Position numbers and translations under genes: made by a program. 64,000 bases of DNA. Source: Vitellaria paradoxa. Lineage: Eukaryota > Streptophyta > Magnoliopsida > Ericales > Sapotaceae. Under the pieces are notes generated by a model. The model had not been told where the DNA came from, did not search any database, and saw only the letters and a list, made by a program, of their open reading frames with translations. This document shows, one piece after another, positions 24,720-36,616 of the stretch. Numbering within the stretch: position 1 is the first letter of the stretch; every line of letters begins with the position of its first letter. The stretch covers positions 3,658,001 through 3,722,000 of the forward strand of contig CM034243.1 in assembly GCA_019916065.1 (NCBI GenBank), given 5' to 3'.

Positions 24720-24915
24720 CGTGGACAACTCGGTGAGCGAACTCGGACCGACCATTCAAGTTGGCTCTTGTAGTCATGCTTGACCAACCATTAGCCGTTG
24801 ACAACTCGGTGAGCGAACTCGGACCGACCATTCAAGTTGGCTCTTGAAGTCATGCTTGACCAACCATTAGCCGTTGACAACTCGGTGAGCGAACTCGGAC
24901 CATTCAAGTTGTTCA
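24720..24915 (-). repeat. 72-bp triplication (second LRR repeat)
   Basis: GACAACTCGGTGAGCGAACTCGGACC occurs three times with a spacing of about 72 bp or slightly more (about 24724, 24800, 24880). The minus-strand reading is NLNGPSSLTEL, another LRR-sized unit. The same motif is multiplied in A at 4180-4350. Confidence 0.8.
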
Positions 24916-24952
24916 AGTAGTAGGGTTAGCTTATTTTTCTGTCAGGTGACCG

Positions 24953-24984
<32 letters not shown>

Positions 24985-25203
24985 TATGTGGATTCTAGAA
25001 TATCTATTTTTTTCTTTCCTTTCTCTTTTTCTTTTCTTTTCTTCTTGTTTTTCTTCCGCATCGTTGATTACAGTCAAAAAGGTCACGGTGTGTTCACTCC
25101 GGATGAAGTTTTTAATTTCTAAATTCTAACTTTTGAACTTTGTAGTCTTATTTTACACGGACAAAAATGATAACAACTATAATAATAAAGTAGACTAAGA
25201 AAG

Positions 25204-25518
25204 TGTTAAGATTATTTCTAGAATATTCCTCTCTATATATATATATATATCTTAAATTGATACGTATCCTAAATTAGATATCTTAAATTAGTCATAATCC
25301 TATCTCATTCTTTATTGTATATCCTATCATAATTAGGATTACTATCTCATTTCTTATTTTATATATCCTATCATAATTAAGATTACTATCTCTTATCAGA
25401 ATTAGGATTATTGTCTTCTTATATAAGGAACCTTATAACCTTGTATTCTTACACACAATCATCAATTAATATTAATACATAATTTTTATATATAAGAATA
25501 TTCTAAAAATAATGTAAC
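25204..25518. mobile_element. Probable solo LTR (Ty1/copia-like)
   Basis: A 315-bp insertion relative to unit A, where AAGAAAGATTC is uninterrupted. It begins TGTTAAGATT and ends ATGTAAC, close to the TGTTA...TAACA ends of plant copia LTRs. Inside is a TATATAAGG box followed by CCTTGTATTC, as in an LTR promoter. The flanks GAAAG/GAAAA give an imperfect 5-bp duplication. An 18-bp inverted match of the subterminal ends is also seen, so a MITE is the alternative. Confidence 0.5.
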
Positions 25519-26396
25519 GAAAAAATTCCCAATTGCAATATTTTAATACTAGGAATTATTTCATTCATGAACTTGAAGATTGTAGGTTCACACTGTACGT
25601 AGCATGTTGCTGGAGCTTTAACTAAATTTCCATCGTTTGGCTACCAAATTATCGATCCGCGTTTTATTTGTTCCGCATGACGAGGTCTTTGGTCCATAGA
25701 AGATTCGCTGACTAGGAAAGTTGCCATTGTGTTTTTCATGACAAATATGGCTTTCCACACATGGGTGATGATTTGCAAGCGCAGCCAGGGTTGTAAACTC
25801 TGAACCAGATAACTCTTTTAATTTACAGACAATTTTATTAGAATTTTTTAACAAAGTATTGTGTTCATTGGAATATTGAAATTATAGAATATTTTTAATG
25901 AGTTAAAATATTTTAAGGTGATAGGCCCACAATTCATTTGCATCATTTACGTTAATAATTTTTGTAGTTTTCTTGATGAAAAATGATATAATACTATAAT
26001 TTTTTAAGTAAAATTTATTGTCATAATAATAACATTTGTGCAATGAAGCATATCTCAGCGAATTATTGCTTTAAAGATGATAAGTCTATTAATACTCACA
26101 TTAATATCACAATAAATTCTGATAAAATAGTATTAATTTTCTTGATTATGGACAGTTTTACTGTCTTTTATTCGTTTTCTATTCTTAATTAATTATTTTG
26201 TTGGGTAATTTTATTTTACCCAACAACCATATTGCTTAATCAACGTATATTTAATTACTCTTGAGCCACTAGTTCCCCCCTCTCCCCCTCTTTAATTGGA
26301 AAATTTGTCGCGACAGTCTCTTCAACATTTCCTTTGATTAAAGTCTAACAAATTTTTGTCTTTAATTATTGCACGTGTGTGTTTGCGCGTGTACAG

Positions 26397-26925
26397 GGCA
26401 AGAACATTTATTGCAAAGTTTGCTGCTGACTTGGTCCCCTTAGTTGGATTGCTGTTTAGTTTCTTCAGCATACTGATTAACCTCGTCCAAGTCAAGTATC
26501 TCAATGGAGGTGCCTCTCCATACATAACCAAACCCTCAAGCATGGCCATCTGTTTGGTGGCATTGTGCATTTGTGCCTCTGCAGTTGGGCTTAAAACGAT
26601 AGGTTATACTTTCTATGAATACTGCCCGGCTCATATCATAAATATGGTTATTCTCATATCTGGTGTACTTGTTATGGCTGCCATTGTATCTATACTCGTC
26701 ACAAATTGGCCCAGTTGGGTCATCTACGTTATATGGTCTATATTCTCTGCCATGGTAGTGGCATCGAACTTGATTCACCTCATCAAACAATGGTGGCTTT
26801 ACAAAATAACTAAAAATGCATTTTTTCAAGTGATCAATGTGTTCAGAAGATTCAAGCAGCTATTGCTGATAATCAATGTGGGCAGAAGAATGTTGGTGAA
26901 ATCTCAGGGACCTAGTAACATATAG
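26397..26925 (+). CDS. Membrane-protein gene B, exon 2 (four-TM protein)
   Basis: The exon starts after GTGTACAG in phase 2 and stays open for 175 codons to TAG. Four hydrophobic segments match copies A and C: DLVPLVGLLFSFFSILINLV, MAICLVALCICASAVGL, VILISGVLVMAAIVSILV and WVIYVIWSIFSAMVVAS. The signature QVKYLNGGASPYITKPSSMA lies between TM1 and TM2. The C-terminal VINVFRRFKQ is kept. It is the most diverged of the three close copies, yet has no stop or frameshift, which suggests at least past constraint. The product would be 209 or 222 residues depending on exon 1. Function is unknown. Confidence 0.75.
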
Positions 26926-26929
26926 TTCC

Positions 26930-27860
26930 TTTCTATGTGTTGTTCACATATACATATACGATGGATATATATATATGGTACGGTAATAATGAACTGCTTA
27001 TATATATATATATATATATTACTTGGTTTCAGGGCATAGGATTGTCGCTACCTCATGATCAGCTGACAATTAATATGTCTCTACATGCTTTGTAATTTTC
27101 TTGTAACTTGGTTATGCTGGTATGTTTGTAAGCCCTATATATGTAATAGATTAAACGATGCACGTGATGCTTTGTTTCTAAAATTCATATATGTTAAAAG
27201 TTGTTTCAGATAAGCAAAGCTCATGTTACATAGTACTGCAATTACTGGACCTCTGGACATGGACTTTGATCACCCGATCTTGTTGAAAAGAAGGTAAAAC
27301 CAGTGACGAAGTTAGCTTCCTGGGCAAACAATATGAACAAACCTCCAACATAGAAATGGATTCTCAATAAAATTCATTCATAACACTATTTTCCTTTAGA
27401 ATGTGTATTTATGTCTATTGACTATTGTAATAGTAACTAACAATTAATAATTTACCGCCACACAAACAAGTTTTGCACTAATTCTTACTGGTCTCGAGTG
27501 ACCATTGCAATGTCACGTCAGCGTCACTCTTGCACTGCGAGGAACACTGCAATACTCGCTAAGCTCTATCTTTGTGCCGCATTGAATGAGACACATGATG
27601 TATGGTATTATAGCATTTGTTAGCAGTTACATACCTCAGGAAAACCTACATCTAAAAGCTAATTATTAGAGATACAAAATCCAAGACATGTAAACTATCA
27701 CGTATACTCATATGTTAGCATTTTTCCCAAATTGGATGGGAAAAAAACAAAAGCCTTCTGACTTTTGCGAGTTTATTTACTGCATTCATAAAGATTGATT
27801 ATGGGTCTCTTCGTATTCTCATCTCCAAAGAAATATAAATTGGAGAGGTTTAGAAATGTG
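26930..27860 (+). other. Conserved 3' flank of gene B
   Basis: The block at 27030-27180 and the polyadenylation-like AATAAA at 27366-27371 match units A and C. A decayed version of the conserved hairpin lies at about 27510-27560. Sequence at 27718-27855 is repeated, diverged, at 29355-29462. No separate gene is visible. Confidence 0.5.
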
Positions 27861-29350
27861 ATTCGCATTTAAAAAAAATTACAAAAAATACTTAAAAAAT
27901 AAGAAAACCTATATATAAGTGAAAAAATGACTCTTTTTTTTTTTTTGAAATAAGTTGTCTTTTTTTTCTTGTACAAAAATTTTCATATTTTAAACTTTAT
28001 TTTTATAATTTTTAATAACTTTGATAACGTGAATAACATGTTTAAAAACTACTAAAAACATACACACACAATCAAATTTGGGTGCAAAAAAATTATATAT
28101 ATATAAGTTAAAAAAAAAAAACACTTGTTCCTTACGACAAAAAAGGTTGGTGCTAACTGCCAAACGAATGGTCAAAATGAAAATGGAAGGAAAATTAAAA
28201 AGAAAAAAAGGTCTTATTTAATTTCTCTTCCCCGCAACCGCAGGGCCTGCATTTTTTTTCCAGCCAAAAGCAAGTCATTGAAAATGTTTCAAAAAGCATG
28301 CAATACTTTAACAGGCATGTAATATTTTATTAATCAAATTAATTAAGCTGATAAATAAACTAATTAATTTAAAGGTTTTCTTATGAAGACCACTAGGTTG
28401 ACCAGTAGATTTTTGGGTGGTGTCCATTTTAAAGCTAATCCTGGGTTCAACTTTCAAAAGAACCAGAAAAACAACATGGCAAATCAGCTGCAGCTTGTTC
28501 ATACCTTTGAATTTTTTGTTTATTTGATTATGACGCTCACCCAACTAAGGCGTGCGCATCTTGAAATTTTGTTTCAAGTATTCGAGGGAAAGGACTACGA
28601 ATTACATTGAAATTAAAAATAAAAGAGAAATAATATTATTTTTAAGTGGAGATAAAATTATTATTTGACATTAAACTGATAAATATATTTTTTAAAATTT
28701 AATAATTCAATTATTCCTTTTAGTAGTATCTAGGATATACTAAGGACGTTGCTCGTTAAAAAAAAAGTTTAATTATTATTAAGTTGCGTAAATTACGTCT
28801 ATCTCTTTTCAATATTTATGTAATTATATTTACCACCCACAATATTTAAACGTTATACTTGTCACTGCAATTTTAAAATGTTTTTAACATTAACCCCCTT
28901 CAGATAAAATCAACTGTTAAAACTTAAAAGAAAATGTTAAAATAACTAAAATTTTAGTTATTTTTCCTATCTTACCCTTATTCTATCTCGTTTTCATCAT
29001 TTTTTTAACAAAAATTTTCAAAGCAAGAAAAAAAAGTAAAAATAACAAAAATTTAAAAATGTTTATAAAGAAAATTGATGAATATACAAAAGAGCTAGAG
29101 GTAAAATAGAAAAAAAAAAAAAAACCTAAAATTTTGATTTGCTTGACATTTTAAATTAAGATTTAACGATTGATTTTCTCATAAAAGGACCAATGTTAAT
29201 AATATTTTAAAAAAATAAAGATAAATATAACTTTTAAATATTGTAAATGATAAATGTATTGAGAAAAGTTAGATGTAATTTATTCTTAAATTATCTTTGA
29301 ACGAGCTATTTAGGAATTTTCAATCTAAATTATTTCATACTACATGTACC
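27860..29350. other. Unit-B-specific DNA with hAT-family remnant
   Basis: This stretch is absent from A and C and lies between two copies of the 27718-27855 sequence. At about 28620-28790 it carries a fragment of the hAT-like family seen at 24 and 52385 (the AAAATTATTATTTGACATTAAAC... block). Short ORFs here are not conserved anywhere. No gene is recognised. Confidence 0.45.
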
Positions 29351-29464
29351 TGTAAGTTAGCACTTTTCCCAAATTGAATGGTAGAAAACCAACAACCTTC
29401 CAGCTTTTGCGAGTTTATTTGTAGAATTCTTAAAGATCGATTTTGGGATTCTTCGTGTTCTCAT

Positions 29465-30166
29465 TAGGGATTGCAATGGGGTAGATAAGAGGCAAATATG
29501 ACAATATTAGAATCTAAACTTCGAACCTTCTGTTCGCCTTGGAATCTGTCCCAAACTCTAAATGAATTTCTTTTAGACCCCTATCTCCGCTCCAAACAGA
29601 GATAGATATATCCGTGGATATCGACAATTCGAACCCTCCATTCACCTCTGAATCTGCCCCTGATTTGATACATAACTTGATTATATATGTAACTTACTAC
29701 TATTAAATAATTTATTTCCAAAACCAAAATAATAAATAAGCGTTATCACAATAACCAAAGTGATACATAAACAACTCCAAAACTAATATTTCACTAAAGT
29801 ATTATTTTACCAACTGATACATAATAAATACACATAATTCCAAAGTACCAATATTGTCTTATAACTCAAAATAGCAAGTACACAAAATACGATAGTCTCC
29901 GTAACATAATTGTTAATCTTGATTTCTTGAATTTGGGATTGTTCGAGTCTGTTCAAATATTTTTCGGGACAATTCAAGACAGATTCGGATCAAATATCAG
30001 TTTTGGATCCAATTTGGGGCGGAGGTAGTCTCGTTCTTATATCTGATCTGATATCCATATTTTTTTTTTTTAAAAAATTTGAATCCTGTCCAATTTTTGA
30101 AAAAATTCAAATCTCAATTTGGATAACGAATCAAATTCGGATACGTTGGCCGTGATGGCTATCCTA
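29465..30166. mobile_element. hAT-like MITE in unit B
   Basis: The ends TAGGGATTGCAATGGGG and CCGTGATGGCTATCCTA form an imperfect inverted repeat with the TAGGG...CCTA termini common in plant hAT-derived elements. The flanking octamers GTTCTCAT and ATTCTAAT agree at 6 of 8 positions. The insertion splits a block that is continuous in A and C. No transposase ORF is present. Confidence 0.6.
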
Positions 30167-30237
30167 ATTCTAATTTTGGAATATAAATTAGAGAGGTTTG
30201 TTTGGGAGATGAGATGAATGAGCTCCAGAGGGTAAGC

Positions 30238-32774
30238 CTATGAATGTGTCAGATCTGAATAAGATTCGTTAGATCCGGATCTGATCCGACTGTATGTAGA
30301 GCTTCCTTTTTTAATCTCATACATGATCATTAGGGCTGCAAATGTATTCTTAAAAATTTCTTCTCTCGATGACAGTTCTCTAATTCCTTCCTTTTCTCCT
30401 CTGTTTTCTTCTTCTTCTTCTTCTTCTTCTTCTTCTTCATCAGCAACTGGCAACAATACTGCATCTATAGTCCTTTCACATTTTTTGACAAGTTTCGATA
30501 TCAGATCCGTGGTAAAGAATGATTAGTGTAAAACCTTTTGAATAAAGGGTGACCACAACAACGCTCCGGTTCTCTTGTCATATTTTTTCAAGATTTTACC
30601 CAGCCCTGCAATTAATTAATATTTTTTATCCTCAAAATGTATAATTGATTTTTTCAAAGTAAATAAATTTTCATTAATTAGTAGACGGAAGCAAAAATTA
30701 GCAGTTGTACAACATTGATAGGTATATACCTGTGTAATTGATATTGCTGTAGTTCATTAAGAGCACCATTTCTCAATGGAAATTGACAATGTCTTCTCTG
30801 ATTCTTCCCATCTCCTCTCTGTAATCTTTTTCTGATCGGTTCCTCCCATTTGGTCCCAAAGTATCAATTACTCTCTCAATCCTCTGCTGCAACTCCTGCA
30901 TATATAAATACATCAACAACAAAGTTTAATTTTCACTCTTCCTCGATCTACTTCATGAATATGTAGTAATTATGATCTTGATATAATATATATATATATA
31001 ATGAAGATTGAATAAAAGGTTGGCATTAATTTGCTCGCAAACAAGTTTCCATTCATCAAAGTCCTTCCAAGAATCAAGCCAATTAAACAAGGACATGAAA
31101 TGTTAATTTATCCTTTATTGATTTTTAGTCTTCTTATGCAGACATCCTATATATGCATATTAAGCTTAAAAGGGAGTTCTATTCGCCCAATTATAAGAAA
31201 GTGATTTTACCTTATGAAATATTAATCAATTTAAATTTTCATAAAACATTATAATTAAGAAAATTAGAAGATAAAATTTTACTGTGATAAAATTTATTAT
31301 TTTACTTTTATAGCAAACATACTCTTAAATCATATTTGTTTTGGAGTAAAAAGTGTAAATTTTAATAAAGTAATTTTTATCATTCATTATTTTAGTTTGG
31401 AATAAGGATAACAATTACATCAAGAATAACCTCAATGTGATTTATAATATTCCATCCTTTAGAAAAATAAATAAATGTGTAATAGAAAATTAAAAATTTT
31501 AATAGAGGTAAGGTTTTAAGGCTTTATTTCAACAAAAAAAAAAAAAACAGTTAATTTTTTAATTTTTTTCATAGATCGAGAAATATATATGCTCTCTTAA
31601 AGTTAGAAATATATCTTTATAAGTACTCTTGATTTTTGTATATGAGTGGAGAAAAATTAATTTTTTAAATACAAAAAAATAATTTTTTTAAGCTAACTTT
31701 TGAATTTTCAAACAAACCTCAATTTGGCTCTTATTGCATTCCTCTAGGTAACTAGCTTCGTAACTTTCGCAGGCATTAATGGGACAGCTGGTCAACTAAG
31801 CTGACCCAAATAACAATTTCGGTCGCAACAAGCGAATGTAGGTCATTGACGAGTTCATACCAAAACCAAAGACTACCATTCTTGACTAATATCACTTTTT
31901 AGCACTGGCGGACTAACGTCGGGTCGAGATTCCTTAAGGGCCTATGCTGAATTTAAAAAAATAATAATAATAATTACATCAACGGTTGTGATGGTGGAAC
32001 GGTAGAGCCGCTGAACCTAATGGATTGGGAGAGCAGAATTTATACCAATTGATGCTCGTATTTGAAAATAAGTTTTGATTTTTACCCTTCTTTACATATA
32101 CGAAAATTTAAACATTTTTTTTGCTCATTTCATTATAATAAATTAAAATTTTCATATTTAAGACATTTTTTTAATAATTACTGAAATAAAAATAAATAAT
32201 GGCTCTATTTGGAGTTCTAAATTCTTTCAAAATGTTTCAAAAAATTACAAAAATTCCTAACTTCTCCTAATCTCTTCTAATCAAATTTTATTATCTATCA
32301 CTTTTATATCACTTCAATACCATTTTTTAAAAAAATTTTTTAAAACTCCAAATGATCCCAATATTTCATTATAGAAAATCAATTGTTTGACACATTTGAT
32401 TAATTTTTAAAACTAATTTTGTATTTAGATATTAAATAAAAATAAAACATCAGCAAAATAAGATTTTAATAATTAATACATAAATTTAATTATTTTTTTG
32501 CCAAAGTCAATTAGTTGATTAAAAATAAATTAAAGAGAATGATGGAGATTATTGGAGAGGAGGATGTTATTTTTTCTTAATTTATTAAGTAAAACATAAT
32601 TTTTGACAGTTGTCTACACATTTTTTTAACTTATCAAAAATAAATAAAATAAATTTAAAATTTTACTTATGATTTTGATATACACTAACCCAAATTTTTG
32701 GGGCCGCAATTGCTTTTTATTAGATCTCACTATACTTTCATTTGCAAATATATACATATACATATATACATATG

Positions 32775-32808
<34 letters not shown>

Positions 32809-33074
32809 AACTTACGTGCCTTATGCCGGATAATGAAATCCTCTTCTTGTTCCACAAAGTAGGTATTAAACTTGTCGATATCATTGTTCAACAAGAAGAC
32901 AAAATCTGCCTCGGCCTTGCCATATTCAAGTGATCTATCATCATCCACCTCATGAGAAGTAGCGGAAGAAATTAGCCTAACAAGCTTCTTCAAATCCTTG
33001 TACGATAAAAATTTGTCTCCCCAACCGGGCAAGGTCTCTTGGACTTGTTGCTTCAATCTCTTCCCAAACTTCAT
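30238..33074 (-). pseudogene. SPX-domain gene copy B (two nonsense mutations)
   Basis: Three exons on the minus strand: exon 1 32820-33074 (MKFGKRLKQQVQETLPGWGD...), exon 2 30730-30895 and exon 3 30238-30605. Phases are consistent. The SPX N-terminal helix lysines (LSYKDLKKLV) and the exon-3 [11 protein letters not shown] are kept. Stops have arisen at 30773-30775 (GGA to TGA in the FHGEMVLL helix) and at 30523-30525 (CAA to TAA). The exon-1 donor is AAG|GC instead of GT. The C-terminal tail is altered and shorter than in A and C. In the family the protein would be a nuclear/cytosolic inositol-pyrophosphate sensor controlling PHR factors; this copy cannot encode the full domain. Confidence 0.9.
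32202..32361. mobile_element. MITE in SPX-B intron 1
   Basis: GGCTCTATTTGGAGTTCTAAA and the inverted AAACTCCAAATGATCCC form termini of about 18 bp around 160 bp of AT-rich DNA. There is a possible AAT duplication at the borders and no ORF. Confidence 0.55.
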
Positions 33075-33250
33075 CGAATTTTAATTGTTTACAGATCCAA
33101 ACTCAGCGAATATATATGTATATGCGTGTGTGTATATATAAATATGTAAGATGAAGATTTACGGAGAGAAAAGTGTTTGTAATAAAGGGGTAGTGGAAAT
33201 GAGGTAAGAGATGGAATGGTTTTATCAGCAAAAGATGGAATATTTAGAGA

Positions 33251-33258
33251 GCATATGC
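33251..33258. promoter_or_regulatory. P1BS-type site upstream of SPX-B
   Basis: GCATATGC fits the palindromic P1BS consensus GNATATNC bound by PHR-type MYB factors, the known route by which SPX1/2/3 genes are induced under phosphate starvation. It lies 177 bp upstream of the SPX-B ATG. The same octamer is at the same relative place in SPX-C (46118-46125). A poly(G) tract follows at about 33270-33287. Confidence 0.7.
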
Positions 33259-33419
33259 CTTTTTTTTTGGGGGGGGGGGGGGGGGAGGGGGGTGATGAAG
33301 TGGCGGGCATGGAGGAGCAGTTGAAGGGAAGAGCATTCGCGGCATAGTCGGTTACCATAGTCATACTTAGAACAGGGGGTTCTAGCAAACGACTTTAGGG
33401 AACAAATAATAATCAATTA

Positions 33420-34930
33420 ATATGGCTATCTGGGTGGTATTCCACGGCGATGGTGAAACGAGGGTGAGATCAAACTTGGAAGATCAGAGAGGGAATGACC
33501 AGTAATGATGGTATTGAATAGCTCGTGATAGTTTAACTTAAAATTCTGAATTGGTCCTCCAATAATCATCAGCTTAAATTTGTTTGAGTCTTCAAGGCTA
33601 TTAGATTAACTCCAGGACCCCACTGCCTAATTTGAACGGAAATCCTAATCCTTCACCAATTTCCTATTTTTACCTTTATTATTTATTCCTAATTAATTTG
33701 CCACGTCATATGTAGTTAAATTGGTCCTTGGGGTCACCTACATGCCATGGTAGTTTGAGGGGATGATTCCTGGGAATCTTCTAATTATGTTCTGGGTGCG
33801 TGGACGGGAGTTTGAGGGGATGATTCCCGGGGATCTTTCTTAATAAGAATCTTCTAAGATGAATTGGGAAAAAATGTGGACATAATATTTAATCAGGGTT
33901 GCCCAACAAATTGACATGTTGAGTGAGATTCAAGCTGCTAATTTTTTATTTAATTTTTATTTTTTCCATAATTTAACGATTATCAATAAATATATTTTAT
34001 AACGGTTATATTTGGAATAGCATATATAGTTCTAACAAATTTAGGTATTTTTAGAAAAACATATCTTCAAAGAGCATTTGTTCCCAAAAAAAAAAAATTA
34101 AAATTAAATTCAACAATTATATTTTTAACAATCTATTTTTCAAAGCATTGATCAATTTGAGAAATAGAATATATATCTTGATGATATTTTATTACTAAAA
34201 TATATGAGAAGAATGTTGCATGCCACTTCATAGACATTATAACACTATTCCATAATACAAAGCAGAACAAGATTTTTTTATTCGTCAAAACAATAAGTAA
34301 TATCCAATATTAATTAGGACCTGCTTGGTAATATTTAAATTTTTATTTAATTTTAACGATTCTTGTATTTTGCTTTAGATGTCATTTTCTTCTACCAAAA
34401 TAAAAACAAAAAATATATTTAGTATTTTGTTTATAACAATTGGAGAGAGAGAAATCCGTACACCCTCCATTGTAAAAACTCTCTCCCTTCTTTTATCTCC
34501 ACCATGTAACTTATAAATAATATTGTAGAAGCTATGATGTTAAAAGTTTGACCTGCGATAGCTGGTCAAGAGTTCTCTAATGCTAAAATTAGTAATGGCT
34601 TTTCATTATAAAAGGAAAATGAGAGAGAAGGAGAGAGATAAGAGAGAAGGAAAGAGAACCAATTTTAAAACATATCTCTTTTAAATAGAGTCTAATTTTC
34701 TATATTATCCGCACCAAGAAGTAGGGATAGTGAGAATTGTGAGAAAGTGGGAGGTTTCTTCCTCCCTAAGTTTAAATAAAGTATGATCTCCCATGTTTCA
34801 TGCATATTTTTTTGACCTCCAATAATAATTAAATTTATCTTTAAAAATATTTATTTAAATATTTTTACTATTTTTATAAAATTAATTTGATTTAATAAGA
34901 TATTCTATTAATTTGTTATAATAGATTTAA
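33420..34930. other. Intergenic DNA of unit B, no gene seen
   Basis: Part of this is homologous to 14820-15560 in A. A segment of about 380 bp at about 34445-34830, with GAGAGA-rich words, is absent from A and C and may be an insertion of unknown type. No recognised gene. Confidence 0.45.
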
Positions 34931-34934
34931 TTTA

Positions 34935-35304
34935 ATAAAATAATCTAATAATATATCTTCAATCTTATAAAATTTCTATTTTTAATAATAAGTAATTCTA
35001 ATAAATCATATTAATAAGTAACATAATTTAATAATAAATTATTGTTTTACGTACTAAAAATTATTTTAGTCTAATAAATTAATTTAATGTGAAATTATTA
35101 TTTATTAAAAAATAATTTAATAAAATAATCTAATAATATATCTTCAATCTTATAAAATTTCTATTTTTAATAATAAGTAATTCTAATAAATCATATTAAT
35201 AAGTAACATAATTTAATAATAAATTATTGTTTTACGTACTAAAAATTATTTTAGTCTAATAAATTAATTTAATGTGAAATTATTATTTATTAAAAAATAA
35301 TTTA
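34935..35304. repeat. 185-bp tandem duplication
   Basis: Two apparently identical copies with a period of 185 bp; for example TCTTCAATCTTATAAAATTTC occurs at 34956 and 35141. The identity implies a very recent duplication, or an assembly artefact. Confidence 0.9.
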
Positions 35305-35983
35305 ATAAATAAAATCATTTTTGTAATAAGTTATTATTTTGATAGTAATTTATTTTAATAAAATAAATATTTTCATACGTAATTAATATTTATTTAAAAA
35401 CTAAAATAATACATGTCGATATGATGATTAAAAAAAGAATGAAACATATATAATCATGTTTAAGTCACACAAATTTTCAAGCATTCATAAATTATTGAAT
35501 TTAAGAAATAAAAAAAATTAACACGCTATAATTAAAAAAAAATAGAATACATGAATATAGCTAAACGGTAAGTACACGGGTCTCCCAAAGTTTTCAAAAT
35601 TAAAAATATTAGAAACTTTTTAATAAATGTTATATTTATTTTTCAGTTCTTTTTATTCCATATTCCTTTAAGATTTAGAGGGTGTTTGATTTACCAAAAC
35701 TAATCATTACTAATTTTTTATATTTTTTTTCAATCAAATTTTACCACATATTATTTTTACATTAAATTTTTATACTTTTGTTGTACTTTTTTACTAATTA
35801 AATACCTTTTTAATATGCTCTTAAAACATAACTGATCATGCGAAATCTCAACTATCGTAGAAGATATTATTTTGACTCCAATTGCTTGTAAGGCTCCGCA
35901 GAGAGAGACATGTAATTTGACTTTCCTCTCGGTGTATATTTTAGTCAGTAAAAAAAAAAGTAAAAAAAAAAAAAAAGATAAAT

Positions 35984-36182
35984 TTTAAATTGTCATTTGA
36001 CAGAATGACTAGCACTAACTTAATATGATATTTTTAACAAGCGTGATCGCACCGCGTGACAGCGTGACTAGAACTAATTTAATATGGTAGTTTAAATTGC
36101 TATTTGACAGAATGACTACTAGCCCTAATTTAATATGGTTGTTTAAATTGCCATTTGACAGAATGACTACTAGCACTAATTT
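35984..36182. repeat. Triplicated leader segment upstream of gene C
   Basis: A unit of about 60-80 bp (TTTAAATTG.CATTTGACAGAATGACTA...CTAATTTAATATGG) appears three times in a row. A and B have one copy each upstream of their genes. Confidence 0.75.
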
Positions 36183-36184
36183 AG

Positions 36185-36616
36185 GATTCATTTGGCGTGG
36201 CAGAAAACAATAAAAAAATAACGAAAATTGTAGTTTGAAAAATTTTGTGATGTTTGGTGCACAACTAATAAATTACATTTTTTAGAGTTGAATAATAAAA
36301 TTTTTTACTTTTTATATTAATTTTTTGAGTAAAGAAATCATCCAAACGTTTTTTCGAGTCTCTTGAAATGGTTTTACGTAAAAATTTATTGAAAATAATT
36401 AAAAAATTTTTAAGATTTATAAAAAGTTATTGGAGTTTGTAAAATATTATTGGAATTTGTAAAAAATTTATTAAGATTTGTAAATATTTGTTAGAATATG
36501 TAAATATATATAAATTTATAAAAAATTTAGGAAATACAGGAAGTATAAAAATGTGTTAAAGAAAATTTTAAAAATTTTTAATATTTTTCTCTTTTTTTTA
36601 GTGTCAAACAGACCCT
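36185..36616. mobile_element. MITE splitting the gene C upstream region
   Basis: The element interrupts a segment (CTAATTTAATATGGTATTTT) that is continuous in the neighbouring repeats. The ends AGGATTCATTTGGCGTGGCA and the inverted AGTGTCAAACAGACCCT match imperfectly. The borders TTA/TTGA hint at a Harbinger-type target. The interior is AT-rich with TTTGTAAA repeats and no ORF. Confidence 0.5.

Larger units (their letters stand above)
23250..24920 (-). pseudogene. HAESA/HSL1-like LRR receptor kinase relic B
   Basis: Read on the minus strand, the fragment runs collinearly with the LRR ectodomain of HAESA-like receptors. LNGPSSLTEL-type repeats lie at 24720-24910, KLNGAIPDEL at about 24596-24632, then LQWLNLYE and PNFLYELGLFSNR around 24475-24575. 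The amplified LRR array (23470-24380) follows, then GVCGSLTRV near 23400-23440 and NSFSGQIAKTIAG near 23285-23325. Frameshifts and stops break it, and the N-terminal leader and the kinase domain are missing. It lies antisense within intron 1 of membrane gene B, as in A, and it is absent from C. It is better preserved than copy A. Confidence 0.8.
21560..35385. repeat. Segmental duplication unit B
   Basis: This unit contains membrane gene B, an LRR relic, SPX pseudogene B and AT-rich sequence. Its upstream part (about 21660-21900) matches sequence just upstream of gene C (about 35440-35650), so B and C abut near 35390. B is the most diverged unit in the gene bodies. It carries a private local duplication and hAT insertion (27720-30170), and it lacks the block seen at 16415 in A and 48045 in C. 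Confidence 0.8.

Noticed and set aside
26536..26829. Possible cysteine/histidine-rich peptide on the minus strand
   Set aside because: It lies fully antisense to exon 2 of gene B, and its Cys/His content follows from the sense codons.
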